DNA of 64,000 nucleotides from Rikenellaceae bacterium (GCA_017463585.1 JAFTOX010000004.1:186001-250000), one strand, 5' to 3'. Positions 37,093-46,305 are shown, counted from the stretch's first letter. Notes: generated from the letters alone by a model not told the origin. Program-made: numbers and translations.

Positions 37093-37500
37093 ATGGGTGC
37101 AAGAAAAAATTTAATGGCCGAGAAGTATAAGGCCGAGAAGAAGCAGAAAGCTATCGCTATTATGCGTGATTGCCCTACCTCGCCCCGCAAGATGCGTCTG
37201 GTAGCAGACATCGTTCGTGGCGTTGAGATCAATAAGGCTCTGGGTATCCTCCGCTACTCGAAGAAAGAGGCATCGATCCGTATGGAGAAGCTCTTGAAGT
37301 CGGCCATCGCAAACTGGGAGGCAAAGAACCCCAACGAGCGTTTGGAGGACAACACCCTCTGCGTTAAGGAGGTATTCGTTGACTGCGGTCGTATGTTGAA
37401 GCGTGTTCAGCCCGCACCTCAGGGTCGTGCTCACCGCATTCGTAAGCGTTCGAACCACGTAACGCTGGTTGTTGATAAAATGGTAACTGAAAATAAGTAA
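37093..37500 (+). CDS. rplV: Ribosomal protein uL22
   Basis: The 135-residue tunnel protein starts at 37093 (MGARKNLMAEKYKAEKKQKA), the extended N-terminus usual in this phylum; an alternative ATG at 37114 is less likely. Conserved core: RDCPTSPRKMRLVADIVRG; the C-terminal loop APQGRAHRIRKRSNHVTLVV reaches the macrolide region of the tunnel. Six bases separate it from rpsC. Confidence 0.96.
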   Translation: MGARKNLMAEKYKAEKKQKAIAIMRDCPTSPRKMRLVADIVRGVEINKALGILRYSKKEASIRMEKLLKSAIANWEAKNPNERLEDNTLCVKEVFVDCGRMLKRVQPAPQGRAHRIRKRSNHVTLVVDKMVTENK

Positions 37501-37506
37501 AAGCAA

Positions 37507-38244
37507 ATGGGACAGAAAGTTAATCCGATAGCTAACCGCCTGGGTATCGTTCGCGGTTGGGATTCAAACTGGTTCGGCGGCAAGGACTTCTCGTCGCGTC
37601 TGGTTGAAGATGAGAAGATCCGTAAGTACTTGAACGCCCGTTTGGCTAAGGCAAGTATCTCGAAGATCATCATCGAGCGTACACTCAAACTCGTTACTGT
37701 AACCATCTCGACCGCTCGCCCCGGTATCATCATCGGTAAGGGTGGCCAAGAGGTTGATAAATTGAAGGAAGAGCTGAAGAAGCTCACCGGTAAGGACGTA
37801 CAGATCAACATCTTCGAGATCAAGCGTCCCGAGGTTGATGCAGTGATCGTTGCAAACAACATCGCTCGTCAGTTGGAGGGTCGTATCTCGCACCGTCGCG
37901 CCGTAAAGACCGCAATCGCTTCGACGATGCGTATGGGCGCTGAGGGTATCAAGATCCAGATCTCGGGCCGTGTTGGTGGCGCCGAAATGGCTCGTAGCGA
38001 AACCTACAAGGAGGGCCGTATTCCTCTGCATACCTTCCGTGCTGACGTTGATTACTGCCTGGCAGAGGCACTGACTAAGGTTGGTATCCTCGGTATCAAG
38101 GTATGGATCTGCACCGGCGAGGTTTACAAGAAGCGTGATCTGTTCGAGATCGCAGGCGCAAGCGCTAATGCACCTCAGGGCGGTCAGTCGCAGCAGGGTC
38201 GCGGTAAGGGCGCTCCCCGCAAGAGAAGAAACAACAATAAGTAG
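37507..38244 (+). CDS. rpsC: Ribosomal protein uS3
   Basis: The 245-residue protein at the mRNA entry site begins [20 protein letters not shown]. The KH domain has [20 protein letters not shown] and the C-terminal domain [21 protein letters not shown] Gln/Gly/Arg-rich tail of about 25 residues follows the conserved core. Order between rplV and rplP is canonical. Confidence 0.97.
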   Translation: MGQKVNPIANRLGIVRGWDSNWFGGKDFSSRLVEDEKIRKYLNARLAKASISKIIIERTLKLVTVTISTARPGIIIGKGGQEVDKLKEELKKLTGKDVQINIFEIKRPEVDAVIVANNIARQLEGRISHRRAVKTAIASTMRMGAEGIKIQISGRVGGAEMARSETYKEGRIPLHTFRADVDYCLAEALTKVGILGIKVWICTGEVYKKRDLFEIAGASANAPQGGQSQQGRGKGAPRKRRNNNK

Positions 38245-38272
38245 TATGGACCTTTTAATGCGATAATAGAAA

Positions 38273-38701
38273 ATGTTACAGCCAAAAAAGACCAAATTTA
38301 GAAGAATGCAGAAGGGCCGTATGAAGGGCTTCGCACACCGCGGAAACCAGCTGGCATACGGATCGTTCGGCATCAAAGCACTGGAATCGACTTGGATCAC
38401 CGGTCGCCAGATTGAAGCAGCCCGTCAGGCTATTGTACGTTATATGAAGCGTGAAGGTCAGGTGTGGATTCGTATCTTCCCCGATAAGCCGATCACCAAG
38501 AAACCCGCTGAGGTTCGAATGGGTAAAGGTAAAGGTTCGCCCGAAGGTTTCGTGGCACCTGTAACCCCAGGTCGTATTCTCTTCGAGGCAGAGGGTGTAC
38601 CTCTGGAAGTAGCTCAGGAGGCATTGCGCCTGGGTGCACAGAAACTGCCTATTACGGTTAAGTTTATTGTAAGACGTGATTACACCGAAAATTCAATCTA
38701 A
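38273..38701 (+). CDS. rplP: Ribosomal protein uL16
   Basis: The 142-residue 50S protein near the A and P sites begins [19 protein letters not shown] and has [20 protein letters not shown] and [20 protein letters not shown]. The length is normal. It is followed four bases later by rpmC. Confidence 0.97.
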   Translation: MLQPKKTKFRRMQKGRMKGFAHRGNQLAYGSFGIKALESTWITGRQIEAARQAIVRYMKREGQVWIRIFPDKPITKKPAEVRMGKGKGSPEGFVAPVTPGRILFEAEGVPLEVAQEALRLGAQKLPITVKFIVRRDYTENSI

Positions 38702-38705
38702 GAAA

Positions 38706-38900
38706 ATGAAAAGTGCTGAAATAAAGGAGCTCACGGTACAGGAACTGACCGAGCGCATCGAATCGGAGAAGGCTAACCTCGCTCAGATGAAGGTGCAGCA
38801 CGCAGTTTCGCCCGTAGAGAACTCGTCGTTAATCAAAAAATCTCGCAGAGATATCGCGCGTATGCTGACAATTCTCGGCCAGAAGAACTCTAAATGTTAA
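38706..38900 (+). CDS. rpmC: Ribosomal protein uL29
   Basis: The 64-residue two-helix protein at the tunnel exit reads [20 protein letters not shown] and ends with the typical [14 protein letters not shown] helix. I chose the ATG at 38706; an upstream start at 38676 would run inside rplP and has no family support. Confidence 0.95.
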   Translation: MKSAEIKELTVQELTERIESEKANLAQMKVQHAVSPVENSSLIKKSRRDIARMLTILGQKNSKC

Positions 38901-38908
38901 TTACCACT

Positions 38909-39163
38909 ATGGAAAGAAATCTTAGAAAAGAGCGTATTGGCTTGGTTGTCAGCAACAAGATGGAGAAGACCATCGTGGTTGCCGTTGAGCGTAAGGTCAA
39001 GCATCCGATCTACGGTAAGTTTATGAACAAGACTACCAAGTTCGCAGCTGAGTGCTTGGACGAGACCGTAAAAGAGGGCGATACCGTTCGCATTATGGAG
39101 ACCCGTCCCCTGAGCAAAACCAAGCGTTGGAGATTAGTACAAATCATTGAAAGAGCTAAGTAG
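38909..39163 (+). CDS. rpsQ: Ribosomal protein uS17
   Basis: The 84-residue OB-fold protein begins [20 protein letters not shown] and has [19 protein letters not shown] and [19 protein letters not shown]. The ATG at 38909 was chosen because it gives the conserved N-terminus; five extra upstream codons are in frame but unlikely to be used. It ends two bases before rplN. Confidence 0.96.
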   Translation: MERNLRKERIGLVVSNKMEKTIVVAVERKVKHPIYGKFMNKTTKFAAECLDETVKEGDTVRIMETRPLSKTKRWRLVQIIERAK

Positions 39164-39165
39164 TT

Positions 39166-39531
39166 ATGATACAACAAGAAAGTAGACTTGTCGTAGCCGA
39201 TAACAGCGGTGCAAAAGAGGTTCTCTGCATCCGCGTGCTTGGCGGCACCAAGCGTCGCTACGCATCGATCGGCGATAAAATCGTTGTGACCGTGAAGAGC
39301 GCTACCCCCTCGGGCGATGTCAAGAAGGGTACCGTATCGAAGGCGGTTGTCGTAAGAACTAAGAAGGAGATCAGACGTGCAAACGGTTCGTACATTCGTT
39401 TCGACGATAACGCCGTAGTGCTTCTGAACAACCAGGGCGAAATGAGAGGTACTCGTATCTTCGGCCCCGTAGCACGTGAGCTGCGTGACCAGTATATGAA
39501 GATCATCTCGCTGGCTCCCGAAGTATTGTAA
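39166..39531 (+). CDS. rplN: Ribosomal protein uL14
   Basis: The 121-residue subunit-interface protein begins [20 protein letters not shown] and ends with [20 protein letters not shown]. Length and sequence are those of canonical uL14. It is also the binding partner of the silencing factor RsfS in other bacteria. Confidence 0.97.
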   Translation: MIQQESRLVVADNSGAKEVLCIRVLGGTKRRYASIGDKIVVTVKSATPSGDVKKGTVSKAVVVRTKKEIRRANGSYIRFDDNAVVLLNNQGEMRGTRIFGPVARELRDQYMKIISLAPEVL

Positions 39532-39552
39532 TCGTTAAAAACACAGAAGACT

Positions 39553-39876
39553 ATGTCAACCAAATTGCATATTAAGAAAGGGGATATGGTTTACGTGAAT
39601 GCCGGCAATAGCAAAGGGCAGTCAGGTAAAGTGTTGGAGGTGAACGTAGCGAAGCAGCGCGCCGTAGTAGAGGGCCTGAATATCGTGAAGAAGCACACTA
39701 AGCCCAACTCGCAGAATCCTCAGGGTGGTATCGTCGAGCAGGAGGCCGGCATCCACATCTCGAACTTGCAGCCGATCGACGCAAAGACCGGTAAGGCTAC
39801 CAAGGTAGGTCGCAAGCTCAACGAGAAAGGTAAATTAGTACGTTACGCTAAAAAGTCAGGGGAGGAGATCAAATAA
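39553..39876 (+). CDS. rplX: Ribosomal protein uL24
   Basis: The 107-residue early-assembly protein has the KOW motif ([20 protein letters not shown]) and [19 protein letters not shown]. Its stop shares one base with the rplE start (TAATG), so translation of both is coupled. Confidence 0.96.
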   Translation: MSTKLHIKKGDMVYVNAGNSKGQSGKVLEVNVAKQRAVVEGLNIVKKHTKPNSQNPQGGIVEQEAGIHISNLQPIDAKTGKATKVGRKLNEKGKLVRYAKKSGEEIK

Positions 39877-40439
39877 TGGCAAATTACATTCCTACACTCA
39901 AGACTACCTATAAGGAGCAGATCAAGCCTGCTCTGATGAAGGAGTTCGGCTACAAGAGCATTATGCAGGTACCCAAGTTGGAGAAGATCGTTATCAACCA
40001 GGGTATGGGCCAGGCAGTAGCTGATAAGAAGTTGATCGAGGTAGCTCAGGCCGAGCTGACCCAGATCACCGGCCAGAAGGCTGTTCAGACTCGTTCGCGT
40101 AAGGATATCTCGAACTTCAAACTGCGTAAGGGTATGCCCATCGGCGTTCGCGTAACGTTGCGCGCAGATCGTATGTACGAGTTCTTGGAGCGTCTGATCG
40201 CAGTTGCACTTCCCCGTATCCGCGATTTCAAGGGTATCAACGAGAAGTTCGACGGCAAGGGTAACTACACCCTCGGCGTAACCGAGCAGATCATCTTCCC
40301 TGAGATCGATATCGACAAGATCACCAAGATCTTCGGTATGGAGATTACCTTCGTAACTTCGGCAAAGACCGACGAGGAGGCATACGCACTTCTCCGCGAG
40401 TTCGGCCTGCCGTTCAAAAACGCTAAAAAGAATCAATAA
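39876..40439 (+). CDS. rplE: Ribosomal protein uL5
   Basis: The 187-residue 5S rRNA-binding protein has [39 protein letters not shown] and [20 protein letters not shown]. In E. coli the S8 repressor site lies at the start of rplE; here rplE overlaps rplX by one base and no such site could be recognised. Confidence 0.97.
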   Translation: MANYIPTLKTTYKEQIKPALMKEFGYKSIMQVPKLEKIVINQGMGQAVADKKLIEVAQAELTQITGQKAVQTRSRKDISNFKLRKGMPIGVRVTLRADRMYEFLERLIAVALPRIRDFKGINEKFDGKGNYTLGVTEQIIFPEIDIDKITKIFGMEITFVTSAKTDEEAYALLREFGLPFKNAKKNQ

Positions 40440-40442
40440 GCT

Positions 40443-40739
40443 ATGGCAAAGGAATCGATGAAAGCACGCGAGGTAAAGCGTGCGAAACTCGCAAAAAGAT
40501 ACCAGCACAAGCGCGATGAGGTAGCTGCACGTGTTAAGAGCGGCGAGATCAGCGAGATGGAGGCTTGGCAGGAGTTGGCTAAGTTGCCCCGCAACGCTAA
40601 CCCCATTCGTCAGCACAACCGTTGCCAGCTGACCGGTCGTCCTAAGGGCTATATGCGTCAGTTCGGTATCAGCCGTATCCAGTTCCGTGAGATGGCCTCG
40701 CAGGGTCTGATCCCGGGCGTGAAGAAGGCAAGCTGGTAG
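40443..40739 (+). CDS. rpsN: Ribosomal protein uS14 (zinc-free type)
   Basis: The 98-residue protein begins [20 protein letters not shown] and ends with [20 protein letters not shown]. Only one Cys is present, so the C-x-x-C zinc finger of short uS14 forms is missing and this is the longer zinc-free type. It is the last gene before a 300-base spacer with terminator-like structure. Confidence 0.95.
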   Translation: MAKESMKAREVKRAKLAKRYQHKRDEVAARVKSGEISEMEAWQELAKLPRNANPIRQHNRCQLTGRPKGYMRQFGISRIQFREMASQGLIPGVKKASW

Positions 40740-40753
40740 CAGTAACTTCAAAC

Positions 40754-40882
40754 TGATTTTCGGGCCTCGACATCTTCATCTCACCCGTGATTTGGGCGTT
40801 CATTTGGGTGGAAATTGCCACTCGGACGGACGGACCGAGTCAGGGAGAGATGAAGAATGTTGGCCTGAAAATCACTTTTTTT
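40754..40882 (+). terminator. Large interrupted hairpin with T-run between rpsN and rpsH
   Basis: The arms TGATTTTC-GGCC-CTTCATCTC (40754-40782) and GAGATGAAG-GGCC-GAAAATCA (40847-40874) pair over 21 bases with an internal loop. A nested hairpin ACTCGG/CCGAGT (40820-40840) lies in the enclosed region. Seven T's (40876-40882) follow. It could end or attenuate transcription after rpsN. Confidence 0.65.
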
Positions 40883-40891
40883 GTAAAAAAG

Positions 40892-40924
40892 TTGCTGATT
40901 ATTCGCAAGTTTTGATTAACTTTA
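40892..40924 (+). promoter_or_regulatory. Possible internal promoter before rpsH
   Basis: TTG (40892-40894) and TAACTTTA (40917-40924) are 22 bases apart; the -7 differs from consensus only in the last base. The position just after the terminator-like structure makes re-initiation plausible, but spacing and last base are imperfect. Confidence 0.4.
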
Positions 40925-40944
40925 CGCGATTTTTTCGAGGATTA

Positions 40945-40982
40945 CCGTCGCAAACACCACTTTCGAGGGGTGTTGGTGGCGG
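40945..40982 (+). other. Leader hairpin before rpsH
   Basis: CCGTCGC-a-AACACC and GGTGTT-g-GTGGCGG pair over 13 positions with two G-U pairs and one mismatch, around ACTTTCGAGG. No T-run follows. It would sit in the leader of a transcript from the promoter at 40892-40924 and could be a regulatory or protein-binding site. Confidence 0.6.
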
Positions 40983-41039
40983 AAATTACTCGTGTAAATA
41001 ACTAATTATCAACCAATTAATTTTTAATTTTTAATCGTT

Positions 41040-41438
41040 ATGACAGATCCTATTGCGGATTTTCTCACGCGAATTAGAAACGCGGTGAAAGCCAACCACA
41101 AGGTGGTTGAAGCTCCCGGCTCAAAAATTAAGCAGGAGATCACTAAGATTCTCTATGAACAGGGCTACATCTTGGCTTACAAGTTCGACACTGACGAGCG
41201 TGGTTTCTCGACCATCAAGATCGCTTTGAAGTACAACGCGCAGACCAAGACTAACGCCATCAAAGATCTCAAACGTGTCAGCCGTCCCGGTCTGCGTCAG
41301 TACGCTTCGGTAGCAGAGATGCCCCGAGTATTGAACGGCTTGGGTATCGCTATCCTCTCGACTTCGAAGGGCATTATGACCGACAAGAAGGCTCGTCAGG
41401 AGAACGTAGGCGGCGAAGTCCTCTGCTACATCTATTAA
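41040..41438 (+). CDS. rpsH: Ribosomal protein uS8
   Basis: The 132-residue 16S central-domain protein begins [20 protein letters not shown] and ends with [20 protein letters not shown]. In E. coli S8 represses the spc operon by binding its mRNA. Here rpsH is isolated by structured spacers on both sides (300 and 303 bases), an unusual layout for this cluster and consistent with its own regulation. Confidence 0.97.
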   Translation: MTDPIADFLTRIRNAVKANHKVVEAPGSKIKQEITKILYEQGYILAYKFDTDERGFSTIKIALKYNAQTKTNAIKDLKRVSRPGLRQYASVAEMPRVLNGLGIAILSTSKGIMTDKKARQENVGGEVLCYIY

Positions 41439-41741
41439 CGGGAAACGGGGCGGAGCTTTTTAATCGAGGGGGCACTTGTTGAGATTGAGCCATTTGGGCT
41501 GTCGAGAGTGGGTCGAACCTTTGATTAGAGAGTCGGAACGTTAAATTCAAGTTGTACCGAGCCTTGCGCTATGAAGAATTATGGTGAGGGCGTATGCGAA
41601 GGAAAGGCGCATATATATAATATATATAGGTATAACGGCGAAGAGTGCAAACAGACAATCGGTTTCCATTGTGCCGAGCAAACAGAACGTACAAAGCGTG
41701 CCACCCCGAGAGTAACAAACAAAACAAAAACTTTTTAAGAA
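41439..41741 (+). other. 303-base spacer between rpsH and rplF, related to the spacer before rplC
   Basis: There is no gene here. Blocks shared in order with 33992-34425: ACGGGG-CGGAGCTTTT (41445), GAGTCGGAAC (41530), a GAAGAATTATGG purine-rich part (41572) and GCATATATATAATATATA followed by GGTAT (41608). GTGCCGAGCA (41671) is also shared but lies at the 3' end here and the 5' end there. An A/C-rich run precedes the rplF ATG. Confidence 0.6.
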
Positions 41742-42299
41742 ATGTCAAGAATTGGTAAATTACCTGTAAACTTGCCCGCAGGTGTCGAGATCAAGATCTC
41801 GGACGACAACGTGGTAAGCGTGAAAGGGCCTCTTGGTACACTGAGTCAGAAGGTTGACTCGGATATTACCGTTAAGGTAGAGGATGGTGTACTCACCGTA
41901 TCGCGCCCCACAAATCAGCCGCGCCACCGCTCGATGCACGGTTTGTATCGCGCGCTGATCAACAATATGGTAGTAGGCGTAACCCAGGGTTACGAGATCA
42001 AGCAGGAGCTCGTTGGTGTCGGCTTTAAGGCTGAGGCTAAGGGCCAGATCTTGGAGCTGAGCTTGGGTTATTCGCACGATATCCATATGATGGTACCCGC
42101 TGAGGTTACTGTAACCGCAGTTACCGAGAAGAAGGGTAACCCCATCGTTACATTTAAGAGCATTGACAAGCAGCTCGTAGGTCAGGTAGCTGCAAAGTTG
42201 CGCTCGTTGCGTAAGCCTGAGCCTTACAAGGGTAAGGGTATTAAGTTCGTAGGCGAAACTCTGCGTCGTAAGGCAGGTAAGTCTGCAGGTGCTAAATAG
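41742..42299 (+). CDS. rplF: Ribosomal protein uL6
   Basis: The 185-residue two-domain protein near the factor-binding site begins SRIGKLPVNLPAGVEIKISD and ends with KPEPYKGKGIKFVGETLRRK. Length and motifs are canonical. It follows the long spacer and is 15 bases from rplR. Confidence 0.97.
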   Translation: MSRIGKLPVNLPAGVEIKISDDNVVSVKGPLGTLSQKVDSDITVKVEDGVLTVSRPTNQPRHRSMHGLYRALINNMVVGVTQGYEIKQELVGVGFKAEAKGQILELSLGYSHDIHMMVPAEVTVTAVTEKKGNPIVTFKSIDKQLVGQVAAKLRSLRKPEPYKGKGIKFVGETLRRKAGKSAGAK

Positions 42300-42314
42300 T
42301 AAAAACGTAAGACT

Positions 42315-42668
42315 ATGTCATTGAATAAGATTGAAAGAAGAGAGCGCATCAAGATGCGTATCCGTAAGATCGTTAGCGGTACTGCAGAGCAGCCTCGTAT
42401 GACTGTATTCCGCAGCAACAAGCAGATCTATGTACAGTTCATTGATGACGTTTGCGGCGTTACTTTGGCAGCAGCATCGTCGAAGGAGATCGCAGACGTA
42501 GCAGGTAAGAACAAGTCGGAGGTAGCCGCTCTGGTAGGTAAGCTCGCAGCAGAGCGCGCACTTGCTAAGGGTATCTCGGCAGTATCGTTCGACCGTAACG
42601 GTTACCTGTATCACGGTAGAGTAAAAATGTTGGCCGACGCAGCGCGCGAAGGTGGTCTTAAATTCTAA
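42315..42668 (+). CDS. rplR: Ribosomal protein uL18
   Basis: The 117-residue 5S rRNA-binding protein begins with the basic [19 protein letters not shown], contains [17 protein letters not shown], and ends [20 protein letters not shown]. Canonical length and order. Confidence 0.97.
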   Translation: MSLNKIERRERIKMRIRKIVSGTAEQPRMTVFRSNKQIYVQFIDDVCGVTLAAASSKEIADVAGKNKSEVAALVGKLAAERALAKGISAVSFDRNGYLYHGRVKMLADAAREGGLKF

Positions 42669-42674
42669 GCGAAT

Positions 42675-43193
42675 ATGGCAAATACTAATGTAAAGAAAGT
42701 AAGAACCAGCGATTTGGAGTTGAAGGATCGTTTGGTAAGCATTCAGCGCGTAACCAAGGTTACCAAGGGTGGTCGTACGTTCAGCTTCTCGGCTATCGTA
42801 GTTGTAGGTAACGAGAACGGCGTAGTAGGCTACGGTCTGGGTAAGGCAAGCGAGGTTCAGGCAGCTATCGCAAAGGGCGTTGAAGATGCAAAGAAGAATC
42901 TGGTAAATGTACCCATCATCAACGGCACTATTCCCCACAAGCAGGAGATGCGTTTCGGTGGCTCGGAGGTTATGATCCGTCCGGCAGCTCCCGGTACCGG
43001 TATCATCGCAGGTGGTGCAATGCGTGCAGTATTGGAGTCGGTAGGCGTTAAGAACGTGCTCGCAAAGAGCAAGGGCTCGTCGAACCCCCACAACTTGGTG
43101 AAGGCTACCGTGAACGCTCTGTTGGAGCTTCGTGACGCATACAGCGTAGCACAGGTTCGCGGTATCTCGATGAAAAAGGTGTTTAACGGTTAA
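42675..43193 (+). CDS. rpsE: Ribosomal protein uS5
   Basis: The 172-residue decoding-fidelity protein has the N-terminal double-stranded-RNA-type domain with [17 protein letters not shown] and [17 protein letters not shown], and the C-terminal [19 protein letters not shown]. No change was noticed in the loop associated with spectinomycin resistance, though I could not align it. Confidence 0.97.
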   Translation: MANTNVKKVRTSDLELKDRLVSIQRVTKVTKGGRTFSFSAIVVVGNENGVVGYGLGKASEVQAAIAKGVEDAKKNLVNVPIINGTIPHKQEMRFGGSEVMIRPAAPGTGIIAGGAMRAVLESVGVKNVLAKSKGSSNPHNLVKATVNALLELRDAYSVAQVRGISMKKVFNG

Positions 43194-43209
43194 TTTTGAC
43201 TGAACAACT

Positions 43210-43392
43210 ATGGCAAAATTGAAGATCACTCAGGTCCGCAGCCAGATCGGTAGTTCGGACATTCAGCGCAAGAACCTTGCAGCACTCGGTCTGCGCAAAA
43301 TCAATCAGACCGTAGAGCACGACGACTCTGCCATCATCAAGGGTATGTTGGAGCGCGTTAAGCACTTGGTCAAGGTCGAAGAAGTTAAGTAA
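43210..43392 (+). CDS. rpmD: Ribosomal protein uL30
   Basis: The 60-residue protein reads KLKITQVRSQIGSSDIQRKN and continues LRKINQTVEHDDSAIIKGML, the whole family domain. It is 16 bases after rpsE and 23 before rplO. Confidence 0.96.
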   Translation: MAKLKITQVRSQIGSSDIQRKNLAALGLRKINQTVEHDDSAIIKGMLERVKHLVKVEEVK

Positions 43393-43415
43393 GAACAAAA
43401 AAAGATTTTACGAAT

Positions 43416-43862
43416 ATGAATCTTAATGAATTGAAACCCGCAAAGGGAGCAACACATCACCAGAAGCGTATCGGTCGTGGTCAGGGTTCGGGTCACGGCG
43501 GCACCTCGACCCGTGGTCACAAGGGTGCACAGTCGCGTTCGGGTTACTCGCGTAAGTTGGGCTTCGAGGGCGGTCAGATGCCTTTGCAGCGTCGTCTGCC
43601 TAAGTTCGGCTTTACGAACTTGAAGCGCGTCGAGTTTAAGGCTATCAACTTGTCGGTAATCGAGGAGCTCGCTGAGAAGAAGAACCTCACCGAGATCAGC
43701 GTAGCAACTCTGATCGAGGCTGGTTTCGTATCGGCTAACGACAAGGTGAAGATTCTGGGTAACGGTAACGTAACCAAGGCTTTGGCAGTAAGCGCACACG
43801 CTTTCTCGAAGAGCGCAGCAGCTGCTATCGAGGCTCAGGGCGGTTCGGTTGCTAAACTCTAA
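43416..43862 (+). CDS. rplO: Ribosomal protein uL15
   Basis: The 148-residue protein has the Gly-rich N-terminal tail KRIGRGQGSGHGGTSTRGHK, then GFEGGQMPLQRRLPKFGF, and a globular C-terminus with KVKILGNGNVTKALAVSAHA. Canonical length; secY follows after 29 bases. Confidence 0.97.
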   Translation: MNLNELKPAKGATHHQKRIGRGQGSGHGGTSTRGHKGAQSRSGYSRKLGFEGGQMPLQRRLPKFGFTNLKRVEFKAINLSVIEELAEKKNLTEISVATLIEAGFVSANDKVKILGNGNVTKALAVSAHAFSKSAAAAIEAQGGSVAKL

Positions 43863-43891
43863 TCGAAACACACTATTAAACTCGCACCGTT

Positions 43892-45271
43892 ATGAAAGAA
43901 TTACTCATATTTCTTGGGATCATCGCTCTGGTAGTAGCCGGATTGATGTTCAACAAGAAGTTTGTCGAGACTATCAAGAACATCTGGAAGATCGAGGATC
44001 TGCGCAAGCGTATCATCTATACGCTTGGCCTTCTGTTGATCTACCGTCTTGGTAGCTTCGTGGTGATCCCCGGTATCAACCCCAACGCGTTGGGCGCCGG
44101 CTCGGGTATTGCTGACCAGGTGGAGGGCAACGGCCTGCTGGGTCTGTTGAACATCTTCACCGGTGGTGCATTCAGCAATGCTTCGGTACTCGCACTTGGT
44201 GTAATGCCTTACATCACCGCATCGATTGTCATTCAGTTGATGGGTATGGTCGTTCCCTACTTCCAGAAGATGCAGAAGGAGGGTGAGAGCGGCCGCCGTA
44301 AGCTCAACCAGTGGACTCGTTTCTTGACGATCGCTGTGTTGCTGTTGCAGGGTCCCACCTACGTTGCCAATCTCTATCGACAGGTACCCGAATCGTTCGT
44401 ATACGGTAACACCTTCCAATTCGTAGCATTTGCAACTCTGGTTCTGATCGCCGGCACAATGTTCATTATGTGGCTTGGTGAGAAGATCACCGACCGCGGT
44501 ATCGGTAACGGTATCTCGTTGATCATTATGGTCGGTATCGTGGCTCGTCTGCCGCACGCGCTGATCGCAGAGTTCAATACCCGTTTCACGGAGGCTACGG
44601 GTGGTATGATTATGTTGATTGTGGAGCTGGTACTGCTCTACCTGGTATTTATGGCAACCATTGCACTGGTTCAGGCAACCCGCCGTATCCCCGTGCAGTA
44701 TGCTAAGCGTATCGTAGGTAACAAGCAGTATGGCGGTGTACGTCAGTACATTCCGTTGAAGATCAACGCAGCAAACGTAATGCCTATCATCTTCGCTCAG
44801 GCGTTGATGTTCGTTCCGATGCTGTTCGTTAAGGTCGCTCCGGGCTTCGCAGCTGCATTCGCATACCAAGGATTCTGGTACAACTTCACTTTTGCAGTGC
44901 TGGTAATCGCATTTACCTACTTCTACACTGCAATCGTAGTTAATCCCGCAATGATGGCTGAAGATATGAAGCGCAACGGTGGCTTCATTCCTGGCGTTAA
45001 GCCCGGTAAGAAGACCGTTGAGTATATCGACACCATTATGACGAGAATCACCCTCCCCGGTTCGATCTTCTTGGCTCTGGTGGCAATTATGCCCGCTCTG
45101 GCTATGAAGTTCTTGAACATCAACCAGGAGTTCGCTTACTTCTATGGCGGTACCTCGCTGTTGATTATGGTAGGTGTGATCCTCGACACTCTCAAGCAGA
45201 TCGAGAGCCAGTTGCTGATGCGTCGTTACGACGGTCTGATGAAGACCGGTCGAATCCAGGGTCGCAACTAA
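43892..45271 (+). CDS. secY: Preprotein translocase subunit SecY, possibly with an extra N-terminal helix
   Basis: SecY is the protein-conducting channel. The canonical protein starts around KKFVETIKNIWKIEDLRKRI and runs through ten helices, with ITDRGIGNGISLIIMVGIV in the middle and RRYDGLMKTGRI at the C-terminus. From the ATG at 43892 there are 18 additional residues forming a hydrophobic stretch (LLIFLGIIALVVAGLMF) before the canonical N-terminus, total 459. Starting at the ATG at 43946 would give a standard 441-residue SecY. I list the longer frame because the extension looks like a true membrane helix. Confidence 0.9.
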   Translation: MKELLIFLGIIALVVAGLMFNKKFVETIKNIWKIEDLRKRIIYTLGLLLIYRLGSFVVIPGINPNALGAGSGIADQVEGNGLLGLLNIFTGGAFSNASVLALGVMPYITASIVIQLMGMVVPYFQKMQKEGESGRRKLNQWTRFLTIAVLLLQGPTYVANLYRQVPESFVYGNTFQFVAFATLVLIAGTMFIMWLGEKITDRGIGNGISLIIMVGIVARLPHALIAEFNTRFTEATGGMIMLIVELVLLYLVFMATIALVQATRRIPVQYAKRIVGNKQYGGVRQYIPLKINAANVMPIIFAQALMFVPMLFVKVAPGFAAAFAYQGFWYNFTFAVLVIAFTYFYTAIVVNPAMMAEDMKRNGGFIPGVKPGKKTVEYIDTIMTRITLPGSIFLALVAIMPALAMKFLNINQEFAYFYGGTSLLIMVGVILDTLKQIESQLLMRRYDGLMKTGRIQGRN

Positions 45272-45303
45272 TCTCAGACAAAGAGTTCTTGAAGTAAGGA
45301 AAG

Positions 45304-46077
45304 ATGATTTACCTTAAATCAGAGGAAGAGATAGAGCTGCTCCGCGAGAATAACCTTCTTGTGAGTGCAACACTGGCCGAAGTGGGTCGCCACATCGCTC
45401 CCGGTGTTACTACGAAGGAACTCGATCGCATCGCCGAGGAGTTTATCCGTTCTCACGGAGCAGTTCCTGCTTTCCTCGGGTACAACGGCTATCCCGCATC
45501 ACTCTGTGTGTCGGTGAACGAGCAGGTTGTACACGGTATTCCGTCGGATTATGCCCTCCGAGAGGGCGACGTCGTATCGGTAGATTGCGGTACGTTTATG
45601 AAGGGGTTTGTTGGTGATTCCGCATATACGTTTGCGGTGGGAGAGATCACTCCCGAAGTCCAAAGATTGCTGGACACAACCAAAGAAGCTCTTTATAAGG
45701 GTACCGAGCAGGCCCGCCCGGGCAATCGCGTAGGCGATATCTCGGCAGCCGTGCAGTACTGCGCCGAAACAGCCGGTTACTCGGTAGTGCGCGAATTGGT
45801 TGGCCACGGACTCGGTCGAAAAATGCACGAAGACCCCGAAGTCCCCAACTATGGCGCACGTGGCAGAGGCCCCCTGCTCAAAGCAGGAATGGTGATCTGC
45901 ATCGAACCGATGATCAATATGGGAGTTAAGCAGGTCGTATTCGAACGCGACGGTTGGACCGTCCGCACCCGCGACCGCAAGCCATCGGCACACTTCGAGT
46001 TTGCTGTGGCAATAACCAAAAACGGCCCCGACGTACTTACCGATTTTAGCGTAATCGAGCAAGCACTTAAAAAGTAA
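45304..46077 (+). CDS. map: Methionine aminopeptidase, type I
   Basis: The 257-residue enzyme removes the initiator Met from nascent proteins. Metal ligands lie in SVDCGTFMKGFVGDSAYTF (two Asp), GHGLGRKMHEDP (His), CIEPMI (Glu) and HFEFAVAI (Glu). Position between secY and infA is standard for Bacteroidota, where adk is absent from this cluster. Confidence 0.96.
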   Translation: MIYLKSEEEIELLRENNLLVSATLAEVGRHIAPGVTTKELDRIAEEFIRSHGAVPAFLGYNGYPASLCVSVNEQVVHGIPSDYALREGDVVSVDCGTFMKGFVGDSAYTFAVGEITPEVQRLLDTTKEALYKGTEQARPGNRVGDISAAVQYCAETAGYSVVRELVGHGLGRKMHEDPEVPNYGARGRGPLLKAGMVICIEPMINMGVKQVVFERDGWTVRTRDRKPSAHFEFAVAITKNGPDVLTDFSVIEQALKK

Positions 46078-46086
46078 AAAGACTCT

Positions 46087-46305
46087 ATGGCAAAACAGAC
46101 TGCTATTGAAAGGGACGGCTCGGTGATCGAGGCATTGTCGAATGCAATGTTCCGCGTCGAGTTGGATAACGGCCACGTTATCACTGCCCATATCTCAGGC
46201 AAGATGCGACAGCATTATATCAAAATCCTGCCGGGAGATAAAGTAAAAGTGGAAATGACCCCGTACGATTTGAGTAAGGGTCGTATATCCTTTAGGTACA
46301 AATAA
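46087..46305 (+). CDS. infA: Translation initiation factor IF-1
   Basis: The 72-residue OB-fold protein blocks the A site during initiation. It begins [20 protein letters not shown] and contains [20 protein letters not shown] and KGRISFRYK at the end. Length is exactly typical. Nine bases after map. Confidence 0.97.
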   Translation: MAKQTAIERDGSVIEALSNAMFRVELDNGHVITAHISGKMRQHYIKILPGDKVKVEMTPYDLSKGRISFRYK

